Shown: in pieces, positions 1-4,306 of the stretch
Position numbering within the stretch: the first letter of the stretch is position 1
Layout of the letters: each line of letters begins with the position of its first letter
NCBI GenBank assembly: GCA_035252905.1
Contig: DATFCQ010000442.1
Coordinates: forward strand, 1 to 6,777
Length of the DNA: 6,777 nucleotides
Origin: AP-15 sp035252905
Lineage (GTDB): Bacteria > Pseudomonadota > Alphaproteobacteria > ATCC43930 > CGMCC-115725
Direction: 5' to 3'
Position numbers and translations under genes: made by a program
Notes under the pieces: generated by a model
The model's database searches: none
What the model saw: the letters and a program-made list of their open reading frames with translations, nothing else
What the model was told of the DNA's origin: nothing

Positions 1-959
1 CCGCCCGCCTCGATCGCCGCGAGCGGCCCGGCCGTGCCGCGGGCGATCAGCATGTGGCAGCCGGCCGCCGCGGCGATGCGGGCGGCGGCCAGTTTGGTCA
101 CCATGCCGCCCGAGCTGTAGCCGGGCAGGGCTTCGCCCGCCATCGCCGCGATCTCGGGTCCGATCTCGCGCACGATGGCGATATGCCGGGCGTCGGCGTG
201 CAGACGCGGGTCGGCCGTATAGAGCCCGTCGATGTCGGACAACAGCACCAGCATGTCGGCGCTGGTCATCTGCGCGACGCGGGCCGCCAGCCGGTCATTG
301 TCGCCAAAGCGGATCTCGGCCGTCGCCACCGTGTCGTTCTCGTTGACGACCGGAACCGCGCCGAGCGCCAGCAATTGCGCGAAGGTGGCGCGCGCGTTGA
401 GATGGCGCCGCCTTTCCTCGGTGTCCTCCGGGGTCAGCAGGATCTGCGCCACGGTGATGCCGTGTCGTGCGAGCGCGTCCTGATAGGCATGGGCAAGGCG
501 GATCTGCCCGGTCGCGGCGGCCGCCTGCTTTTCTTCAAGGCGCAGCCGCCGCCCGACAAGGCCGAGCCGCCGCCGGCCGACCGCGATCGCCCCCGAGGAG
601 ACCAGAATGACCTCCTGGCCGCGGGCGCGGCAGCGCGCGACGTCCCCGGCGAGCGCGTCGAGCCAGAGGCGGCGGATCTCTCCATTGTCGGCGACGAGCA
701 GGGCCGAGCCGATCTTGACGATGAGCCGCCGCGCCCCAGAGAGCGCCGCCGCCGGGCTCTGCCCCCTATCCGCATCTACTCCCTCTCCGCCCCCCTTGGA
801 CCATTGGGGGGCGGAGAGGGTTGGGGTGAGGTGGGGGATTCCAGAGCGCTCGCCGGCACCCACCTCACCCTCCCCGCCGCTGCGCGACGGGTCCCCTCCC
901 TCTCCCCCCTGAGGGGCGGAGAGGGAAATTGGGGCGAGGCCCCGTCGTGTGTTTGTCAT
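1..959 (-). CDS. proB: Glutamate 5-kinase, 3' part outside the window
   Basis: ATP-dependent phosphorylation of L-glutamate to glutamyl 5-phosphate, the first step of proline synthesis, in the cytoplasm. The amino-acid-kinase fold is plain from residue 79: LIVKIGSALLV (79-89, Lys82), VSSGAIAVG (from 120), QAAAATGQ (145-152), PVVNENDTV (203-211), FGDND (218-222), SDIDGLYTADPR (from 241) and GGMVTK (ending at Lys289). 319 codons are present; the end of the kinase domain and any PUA domain lie beyond the edge. I chose the ATG at 957-959 because it overlaps the obg stop as ATGA and the frame is open from there. The consequence is an unusual N-terminus: residues of about 12-60 are encoded by a palindromic repeat. 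The only other usual in-frame start is GTG at 861-863, itself inside the repeat. An ATG at 773-775 behind a GGAGAGGGAG purine run is in the wrong frame; one extra base in the C5 run at 762-766 would put it in frame. Function is very sure, start is not. Confidence 0.9.
   Translation of the reverse strand, partial: MTNTRRGLAPISLSAPQGGEGGDPSRSGGEGEVGAGERSGIPHLTPTLSAPQWSKGGGEGVDADRGQSPAAALSGARRLIVKIGSALLVADNGEIRRLWLDALAGDVARCRARGQEVILVSSGAIAVGRRRLGLVGRRLRLEEKQAAAATGQIRLAHAYQDALARHGITVAQILLTPEDTEERRRHLNARATFAQLLALGAVPVVNENDTVATAEIRFGDNDRLAARVAQMTSADMLVLLSDIDGLYTADPRLHADARHIAIVREIGPEIAAMAGEALPGYSSGGMVTKLAAARIAAAAGCHMLIARGTAGPLAAIEAG
776..930. repeat. Composite palindromic repeat element 1, inside the 5' end of proB
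   Basis: Three stem-loops follow one another. Stem A has perfect 15-base arms at 781-795 and 806-820 with a 10-nt loop. The middle stem has perfect 12-base arms, GGGTGAGGTGGG at 824-835 and CCCACCTCACCC at 859-870. Stem B has 8-base arms CCCTCTCC at 898-905 and GGAGAGGG at 918-925. Stems A and B share the CCCTCTCC/GGAGAGGG arms, so the two ends resemble each other. The CCTCACCC/GGGTGAGG wording recurs in element 2 near 4066-4186. Such elements usually lie between genes in Hyphomicrobiales, but here the proB frame is open throughout. It encodes no recognisable protein. The outer limits are approximate. Confidence 0.85.
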
Positions 960-1981
960 GCCTCGACGAGCGCATCGCGCCGCTCGGCGCGCGTCGCCGC
1001 AACCGCGGCGAGGAGTGCGTCGAGCGCCTCAGGCACGCCCGCGCCGGTGGCGCCGGAGAGCGCCAGCACCTGCGAACCCGGCGCCGCGCGGGCGAGCCTC
1101 TTGGTTTTGGCGGCGGCCTCGGCGGGGGTCAGGGCATCGCTCTTGTTGAGGCCGACGATCTCGGGCTTGGCGGCGAGCCCGTGCCCGTATTGCGCGAGTT
1201 CGCGGCGGATGGTCCGATAGGCGCCGACGACGTCCCCGGCGGTGCCGTCGACGAGGTGCAGGATTGCGGCACAGCGCTCGACATGTCCCAGAAAGCGGGT
1301 GCCGAGCCCCGCACCCTCGGCCGCGCCCGGGATCAGGCCCGGCAGGTCGGCGACGACGAACTCCTCGTCGCGCCGGCGCACGACGCCGAGCTGCGGTTTC
1401 AACGTCGTGAACGGGTAGTCGGCAACTTTCGGCCGGGCCTGCGAGACCGCGGCGAGAAAGGTCGATTTGCCGGCATTGGGCAGCCCGACGAGCCCGATAT
1501 CGGCGATCAGTTTCAGGCGCAGCCAGACCCAGGCTTCGCGGCCGGGCCGGCCGGGATCGGCGCGGCGCGGCGCCCGGTTGGTCGAGGATTTGTAATGGGC
1601 GTTGCCGAACCCGCCGTCGCCGCCGCGCAAAAACACGAACCGCTGGCCGGCGCGGACGAGATCGGCCAGGACCTGCCGGTTGTCCTCGTCAAGGATCTGG
1701 GTGCCGGCCGGGACTTTCAATACGAGATCCTCGCCGCCGCCGCCGGTGCGCTCGCGCTTGCCGCCGCGGCTTCCGTCCGGCGCCCGGAAGTGCTGGCGGT
1801 AGCGATAATCGATCAACGTGTTCAGATTGTCGGCGGCAACAAAGACGATGTCGCCGCCCTTGCCGCCATCGCCGCCGTCGGGACCGCCGAACTCGATGAA
1901 CTTCTCGCGGCGAAAGCTTGCGGCGCCGGCGCCGCCGTCGCCGCTCTTCACATAGATCTTGCACTGATCGAGAAATTTCAT
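956..1981 (-). CDS. obg: Obg/CgtA family ribosome-associated GTPase
   Basis: Essential GTPase that binds the 50S subunit and acts in late ribosome assembly and stress control; cytoplasmic. The 341 residues hold an N-terminal glycine-rich Obg fold (about 1-158: MKFLDQCKIYVKSGDGG start, FGGPDGGDGGKGGD, GGDGGFGNAHYKSSTNRAP) and then the G domain. G1 is GLPNAGKS (166-173), G2 lies in DYPFTTLKPQLG (188-199), G3 is DLPGL (212-216), G4 is NKSD (279-282) and G5 is SGA (309-311). The C-terminus is a short basic/Ala-rich tail with no sign of an OCT domain. The start fits the conserved MKFLDQ opening, but no convincing Shine-Dalgarno precedes it: the nine bases before the ATG follow directly on the T5 tract of a terminator-like hairpin. 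Its stop overlaps the proB ATG as ATGA, suggesting coupled translation. The GNAT acetyltransferase gene(s) I recall between rpmA and obg in some relatives are absent. Confidence 0.97.
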   Translation of the reverse strand: MKFLDQCKIYVKSGDGGAGAASFRREKFIEFGGPDGGDGGKGGDIVFVAADNLNTLIDYRYRQHFRAPDGSRGGKRERTGGGGEDLVLKVPAGTQILDEDNRQVLADLVRAGQRFVFLRGGDGGFGNAHYKSSTNRAPRRADPGRPGREAWVWLRLKLIADIGLVGLPNAGKSTFLAAVSQARPKVADYPFTTLKPQLGVVRRRDEEFVVADLPGLIPGAAEGAGLGTRFLGHVERCAAILHLVDGTAGDVVGAYRTIRRELAQYGHGLAAKPEIVGLNKSDALTPAEAAAKTKRLARAAPGSQVLALSGATGAGVPEALDALLAAVAATRAERRDALVEA

Positions 1982-1990
1982 CGGCGCATC

Positions 1991-2018
1991 AAAAAGGGGA
2001 ACGGCGGGGCCGTTCCCC
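1991..2018 (-). terminator. Intrinsic terminator or attenuator between rpmA and obg
   Basis: Read on the minus strand, GGGGAACGGC (2018-2009), a 3-nt loop and GCCGTTCCCC (2005-1996) form a perfect 10-bp GC-rich stem followed directly by T5 (1995-1991), the classic layout of a Rho-independent terminator. It lies after the rpmA stop and only 9 nt before the obg start, so it should reduce or control read-through into obg-proB. No separate promoter for obg is obvious in the 65-nt gap. Confidence 0.8.
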
Positions 2019-2049
2019 TCAAAGCTCTCGGATTTGTGGGGAACGGCTA
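1991..2049 (-). promoter_or_regulatory. Possible three-segment antiterminator/terminator switch before obg
   Basis: A third arm accompanies the terminator. On the minus strand GCCGTTCCCC also occurs at 2047-2038, beginning with the last base of the rpmA TAG stop (2049-2047). The central GGGGAACGGC (2018-2009) can therefore pair either with this upstream copy across a 19-nt loop, or with the downstream copy (2005-1996) to make the T5-tailed terminator. The two pairings exclude each other. A ribosome at the rpmA stop would cover the first arm and favour the terminator. The base pairing is seen; the regulatory role is inference. Confidence 0.5.
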
Positions 2050-2319
2050 TTCGGCGGCTTCGGCCGGGGCCGGCACCACCGAGATGAAGGTGCGGCCGGC
2101 GAGACCGCTGTGGAATTTGACCGCGCCCTTTTGCAGGGCGAACAGGGTGTGGTCGCGGCCCATGCCGACATTATTGCCGGGGTGGAACTTGGTGCCGCGC
2201 TGGCGGACGATGATGTGGCCGGGGACGACGATCTCGCCGCCGAACTTCTTGACCCCGAGCCGCCTGCCGGCGCTGTCGCGCCCATTGCGGGACGAGCCGC
2301 CTGCTTTCTTATGCGCCAT
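2047..2319 (-). CDS. rpmA: 50S ribosomal protein L27
   Basis: Component of the large ribosomal subunit near the peptidyl-transferase centre and tRNA contacts. The 90 residues match the family over nearly full length: MAHKKAGGSSRNGRDSAGRR at the N-terminus, then LGVKKFGGE, PGHIIVRQRGTKFHPG and NVGMGRDHTLFAL. There is no leader peptide before the AHKKAGG start, so it is not the Firmicute type with a cleaved N-terminal extension. A perfect AGGAGG lies at 2334-2329, nine bases before the ATG and inside the end of rplU. The gene overlaps rplU by 11 nt, which suggests coupled, matched synthesis of L21 and L27. The C-terminal PAPAEAAE is a short tail typical of GC-rich genomes. Confidence 0.98.
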   Translation of the reverse strand: MAHKKAGGSSRNGRDSAGRRLGVKKFGGEIVVPGHIIVRQRGTKFHPGNNVGMGRDHTLFALQKGAVKFHSGLAGRTFISVVPAPAEAAE

Positions 2320-2734
2320 CTGTCGCTGCCTCCTGCGCTGTCTCCATCTCTGCGGGCGCCGCTTCCGGCACGGGCTCCGGCAGCGCCGCTTCCTCGTCGC
2401 GCGCCTCTGCGGCGATCGTCCCGGCGGGGTCGATCGCGGTAATGCGCAAGACCGTCTCGTATTGGCGGTGGCCTTTCTTGCGCCGGTAGTTCTTGCGCCG
2501 CTTTTTCTTGAACACGATGATCTTTGCGCCGCGCCTCTGGTCGAGGATCGTCGCGGCGACCGAGGCGCCGGCGACGAGCGGCGTGCCGGTCGCCACCTCG
2601 GCGCCCTCGCCGATCATCAGGACCTCCTCGAACGCGATCGCGGCGCCCGGTTCGCCGGCCAGTTTCTCGACCGCGATGACGTCGTCCTTGGCGACCTTGT
2701 ACTGCTTGCCGCCGGTCCGGATCACTGCAAACAT
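2309..2734 (-). CDS. rplU: 50S ribosomal protein L21 with C-terminal Ala/Glu extension
   Basis: Large-subunit protein that binds 23S rRNA. The core (about 1-103) shows MFAVIRTGGKQYKV at the start, the DDVIAVEKL and FEEVLMIG strands, and the very basic rRNA-binding stretch from about residue 75 (FKKKRRKNYRRKKGHRQ) ending at TVLRITAI. L21 is usually about 100-105 residues; here 141, with a tail of about 38 residues rich in Ala, Glu and Pro and without basic residues apart from one Arg. Such tails are common in alphaproteobacterial L21. First gene of the operon, with a sigma-70-like promoter and a structured leader upstream. No strong Shine-Dalgarno is visible directly before the ATG, only a GGCGGGC stretch. 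Confidence 0.97.
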   Translation of the reverse strand: MFAVIRTGGKQYKVAKDDVIAVEKLAGEPGAAIAFEEVLMIGEGAEVATGTPLVAGASVAATILDQRRGAKIIVFKKKRRKNYRRKKGHRQYETVLRITAIDPAGTIAAEARDEEAALPEPVPEAAPAEMETAQEAATDGA

Positions 2735-2750
2735 GATGCCCGCCGATATG

Positions 2751-2821
2751 GGTTGCGGCAGCCGCGGCGCAACCGTCGCGACGGCGCAAAAAAGGACGCG
2801 GACCGGCCGACCCGGTCCGCG
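2751..2821 (-). promoter_or_regulatory. Structured rplU leader with terminator-like hairpin
   Basis: On the minus strand a perfect 10-bp stem (2821-2812 with 2806-2797, 5-nt loop) is followed by GTCC and T6 (2793-2788), like an intrinsic terminator. It starts within a few bases of the start site expected from the promoter. Downstream are a perfect 12-bp palindrome CCGTCGCGACGG (2784-2773) and a hairpin with arms GGTTGCG and CGCAACC (2774-2768 with 2757-2751) about 16 nt before the rplU ATG. No gene on the minus strand lies just upstream that would need terminating, so a 5' leader role (attenuation or mRNA stability) is likelier. The function is inferred. Confidence 0.55.
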
Positions 2822-2829
2822 CGGCGCGC

Positions 2830-2857
2830 ACTATAGTGCAGCCCCTCAGGCTGTCAA
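2830..2857 (-). promoter_or_regulatory. Sigma-70-like promoter of the rplU operon
   Basis: On the minus strand a perfect TTGACA (-35, 2857-2852) and TATAGT (-10, 2835-2830, one mismatch to TATAAT) are separated by 16 bp. Transcription would start near 2823, about 90 nt before the rplU ATG. This is the strongest promoter-like sequence I see in the window and is well placed for a ribosomal-protein operon. Confidence 0.75.
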
Positions 2858-2946
2858 CGCCGTGCCCGCGATAGGCGACGACGGCGTTCGTCCTGCGGGT
2901 CGCGGTCAGGTGCGGCGAGCGGCAGGACAATCAGGGGGAGGATCGG

Positions 2947-3042
2947 ATGGCGCTGTATGAGCTCAGGACTTATACGCTGCGGGTCGGCGCGATGGCGGAA
3001 GCCGTAAAGCTCTATCACGAGACGATCGCACGGTTTTCCCCT
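2947..3042 (+). pseudogene. NIPSNAP-family gene, 5' remnant only
   Basis: The first 32 codons read MALYELRTYTLRVGAMAEAV (1-20) and then KLYHETIARFSP. The YELRTYTL-x-G-x-x-x-x-x-x-K-L-Y pattern is the start of NIPSNAP-like ferredoxin-fold proteins, which are normally about 100 residues in bacteria. A good AGGGGGAGG (2933-2941) precedes the ATG. From about 3043 the reading frame only runs antisense through vapC (open to 3288) and no longer resembles the family. No NIPSNAP remainder is visible on the other side of vapBC. The likely history is truncation linked to arrival of vapBC. The molecular function of NIPSNAP proteins is poorly defined, so none is assigned. Confidence 0.6.
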
Positions 3043-3044
3043 AT

Positions 3045-3443
3045 TCAGGCCAGCAGCTTGGCTTTCTGGCCCTGCCTGGCGATCAGGGAGACCGCCTTTT
3101 CGTCGAAAGAGACGAAGATTTCACCGCCAAGCCAGCTCCCCTCGAAGGCGATCAGGCCATCGGCGAAATCTCCGCCGGCCTTGAGAACGGCCATCCCGGC
3201 ATCGACGGCCGGGCGATTCACCGCGACATTGCCGGCATCGAGCAACGCCTCAAGGGCGGCGGAAATATCCTGCCGTGCGAAACCGTAAACACGCCGCAGC
3301 ACCCACACGAACTCGCACAGGCATGGCAGGGAAACGGCGATAATCTCGGCCTCTTTGAGCAGTTTGGCGGCGGCCTCGGCCTGCTTTGCCTCGTCGCGCA
3401 CCACAGCGCGGACAAGAATGTTCGTATCGACAGTAATCTTCAT
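3045..3443 (-). CDS. vapC: VapC-type PIN-domain ribonuclease toxin
   Basis: Toxin of a type II toxin-antitoxin pair; PIN-domain toxins are Mg2+-dependent RNases, often acting on tRNA or rRNA, held in check by the partner antitoxin. The 132 residues span the whole PIN fold. Acidic residues expected at the active site are present: Asp6 (VDTNIL), Glu44 (CEFVWVL), Asp92 and Asp95 (GGDFADGLIA) and Asp114 (SFDEKAV). It looks intact and active. Its ATG overlaps the vapB stop as ATGA, the usual coupled arrangement. The stop lies just where the oppositely oriented NIPSNAP remnant loses family resemblance. The RNA target cannot be told from sequence. Confidence 0.92.
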   Translation of the reverse strand: MKITVDTNILVRAVVRDEAKQAEAAAKLLKEAEIIAVSLPCLCEFVWVLRRVYGFARQDISAALEALLDAGNVAVNRPAVDAGMAVLKAGGDFADGLIAFEGSWLGGEIFVSFDEKAVSLIARQGQKAKLLA

Positions 3444-3718
3444 TGGTTGGGGTCCCCGCGCGCAGGGCTGGCCTGGCCGGCCCAGCCGGCGGCAGCGGCC
3501 TCGTTGATCTCATCGAGGGTGGCGATCTTCCTGGTCTTGTCCGCGAGCAAACCAAGAAAGCTGTCGATTGTCCCGGTGGGCCGTGCAGCCTTGAGGATCA
3601 CCCGCCCGCCTGGCAGCTTGTCCAGATCGATCTTTTCTCCCGGCCGGATGCCGAGATGTTGCAATACGTCCTTACGGAACGTGACTTGCCCCCGCGTGGT
3701 AACGGTCAATGTGGCCAT
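3440..3718 (-). CDS. vapB: VapB-type antitoxin, AbrB/MazE-like DNA-binding domain
   Basis: Antitoxin that should neutralise the adjacent PIN toxin and repress its own promoter, alone or as a complex. The 92 residues open with a SpoVT-AbrB swapped-hairpin domain (about 1-47: MATLTVTTRGQVTFRKDVLQ, then GIRPGEKIDLDKLPGGRVIL). The C-terminal half (about 48-92), with a helical DSFLGLLADKT and DEINEAAAAGWA segment, is the expected toxin-binding region. A GAGGA at 3731-3727 sits 8 nt before the ATG. The gene order, antitoxin first with a 4-nt overlap into the toxin, is canonical. I call it VapB because of the PIN partner; the DNA-binding domain is of the AbrB type. Confidence 0.9.
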   Translation of the reverse strand: MATLTVTTRGQVTFRKDVLQHLGIRPGEKIDLDKLPGGRVILKAARPTGTIDSFLGLLADKTRKIATLDEINEAAAAGWAGQASPARGDPNQ

Positions 3719-3744
3719 GGCCTAAATCCTCGTCCGAGAGGTCG

Positions 3745-3773
3745 ATATTAATGCAAAATCGCATTACAAGCAA
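3745..3773 (-). promoter_or_regulatory. vapBC promoter with inverted-repeat operator
   Basis: An AT-rich island in GC-rich surroundings. On the minus strand TTGCTT (3773-3768) and TAATAT (3750-3745), 17 bp apart, are plausible -35 and -10 boxes. Between them, touching the -10, is a perfect inverted repeat TAATGC-N6-GCATTA (3766-3749). An AbrB-type antitoxin dimer binding there would block polymerase, as in other autoregulated toxin-antitoxin operons. The -35 match is weak; the inverted repeat is exact. Confidence 0.55.
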
Positions 3774-3817
3774 TGCCCCGGCCCGAGCGTGCGGCATCGG
3801 TCTCGTCTCCGGCGTCC

Positions 3818-3994
3818 TCAACCTGATGCCCGCAGAATGACAAGGAGAGCACCCGTTTTCGCGTCCCACAGCCGCGAGGTGCCGTCTGTAGAGGCGGTCA
3901 CAATGCGCTCTCCGTGAGGGCTGAACGCGGCGCCCTCAACTCTGCTTTCGTGCCCGCGGAGTACAGCGAGAAAGGACAACAGACCGCGAGGGCC
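3818..3994 (-). pseudogene. WD40-repeat protein remnant
   Basis: The open frame on the minus strand, bounded by TAG at 3997-3995 and TGA at 3820-3818, encodes 58 residues containing one WD40 repeat: LAVLRGHESRVEGAAFSPHG, then ERIVTASTDGTSRLWD and AKTGALLVIL. The GH at the start, the AFSP-G-x-x-I-V-T-A-S-x-D motif and the terminal WD are diagnostic. WD40 proteins need several repeats to close a propeller, and no ATG or GTG start with a ribosome site is seen here, so this is a fragment of a larger gene (TTG at 3973-3971 is the only possible usual start). Nothing similar is seen on either side. It supports the view that this stretch is an accessory region in decay. Confidence 0.7.
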
Positions 3995-4306
3995 CTATCT
4001 TAATGGGAGTTCACCAGCGCCCGAGGCCGCACCGCCATGGCAGAAAAAGGCGCAGCCTGCGCATTCACCCTCACCCGCCTCCCACCGGGCTTTCGCCTGG
4101 CGGGAGGCACTCTCTCCCGCATTGCGGGAGAGGGGGGACCAGCCCGCCCTATGGTCCATCTGGGGGCTGGTGGGTGAGGGGTGAGGCCCCGCTTCGTCGT
4201 ATTTCACCGGAGATGCGACCCGGGCTCTCGCGGCTTGTCCGCGCCCTCTCCACTGGCTAAGAACCACCGGCGCGCTGCACCGCGCCATCAGGAGCATTCT
4301 TTCGTC
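3995..4306. other. Gene-free stretch between WD40 remnant and maeB
   Basis: These 312 bases hold palindromic repeat element 2 (about 4066-4186) and otherwise no supported gene; short open frames here come from the repeat. A weak promoter-like pair for maeB, TTGTCC (4235-4240) and TAAGAA (4258-4263) with 17 bp between, is possible but not convincing. A 5-bp hairpin with T5 on the minus strand (4062-4044) is too weak to call a terminator. Confidence 0.6.
4066..4186. repeat. Composite palindromic repeat element 2, upstream of maeB
   Basis: Outer arms CCCTCACCC (4068-4076) and GGGTGAGGG (4172-4180) enclose three smaller stems: an imperfect hairpin of about 12 bp at 4078-4107 (CCTCCC to GGGAGG), a perfect 9-bp hairpin CTCTCCCGC-ATT-GCGGGAGAG at 4112-4132, and GGACCA/TGGTCC arms at 4136-4141 and 4152-4157. 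It shares the CCTCACCC/GGGTGAGG wording, the CTCTCC/GGAGAG arms and a TGGTCCA-GGGGG stretch with element 1, so the two are probably divergent members of one repeat class. It codes for nothing recognisable. Confidence 0.8.

Noticed and set aside
434..775. Minus-strand frame starting at the ATG at 773-775 after a GGAGAGGGAG run
   Set aside because: The start is tempting for proB but the frame is wrong; the product is Arg/Ser-rich and antimotif, while the ProB motifs lie in the neighbouring frame.
776..930. Reading element 1 as a CRISPR array or tRNA/ncRNA gene
   Set aside because: There are no regularly spaced direct repeats with unique spacers, and no cloverleaf or known RNA fold; the structure is nested inverted repeats.
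929..2836. Long plus-strand open frame of 635 codons
   Set aside because: It lies antisense to obg, rpmA and rplU, all with unmistakable conserved motifs. Its Arg/Gly/Ala-rich composition is that of a shadow frame in GC-rich DNA.
3043..3288. Continuation of the NIPSNAP frame to a 113-residue protein
   Set aside because: After about residue 32 the frame runs antisense through vapC and loses all family resemblance, although the length happens to be near that of the family.
4043..4062. Small hairpin with T5 on the minus strand as a terminator
   Set aside because: The stem is only 5 bp and there is no minus-strand gene upstream for it to terminate.
4181..4306. Upstream in-frame ATG extending maeB by 42 residues
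   Set aside because: The extension starts at the edge of the palindromic repeat, has no family-like sequence, and the ATG at 4307 has its own AGGAG.
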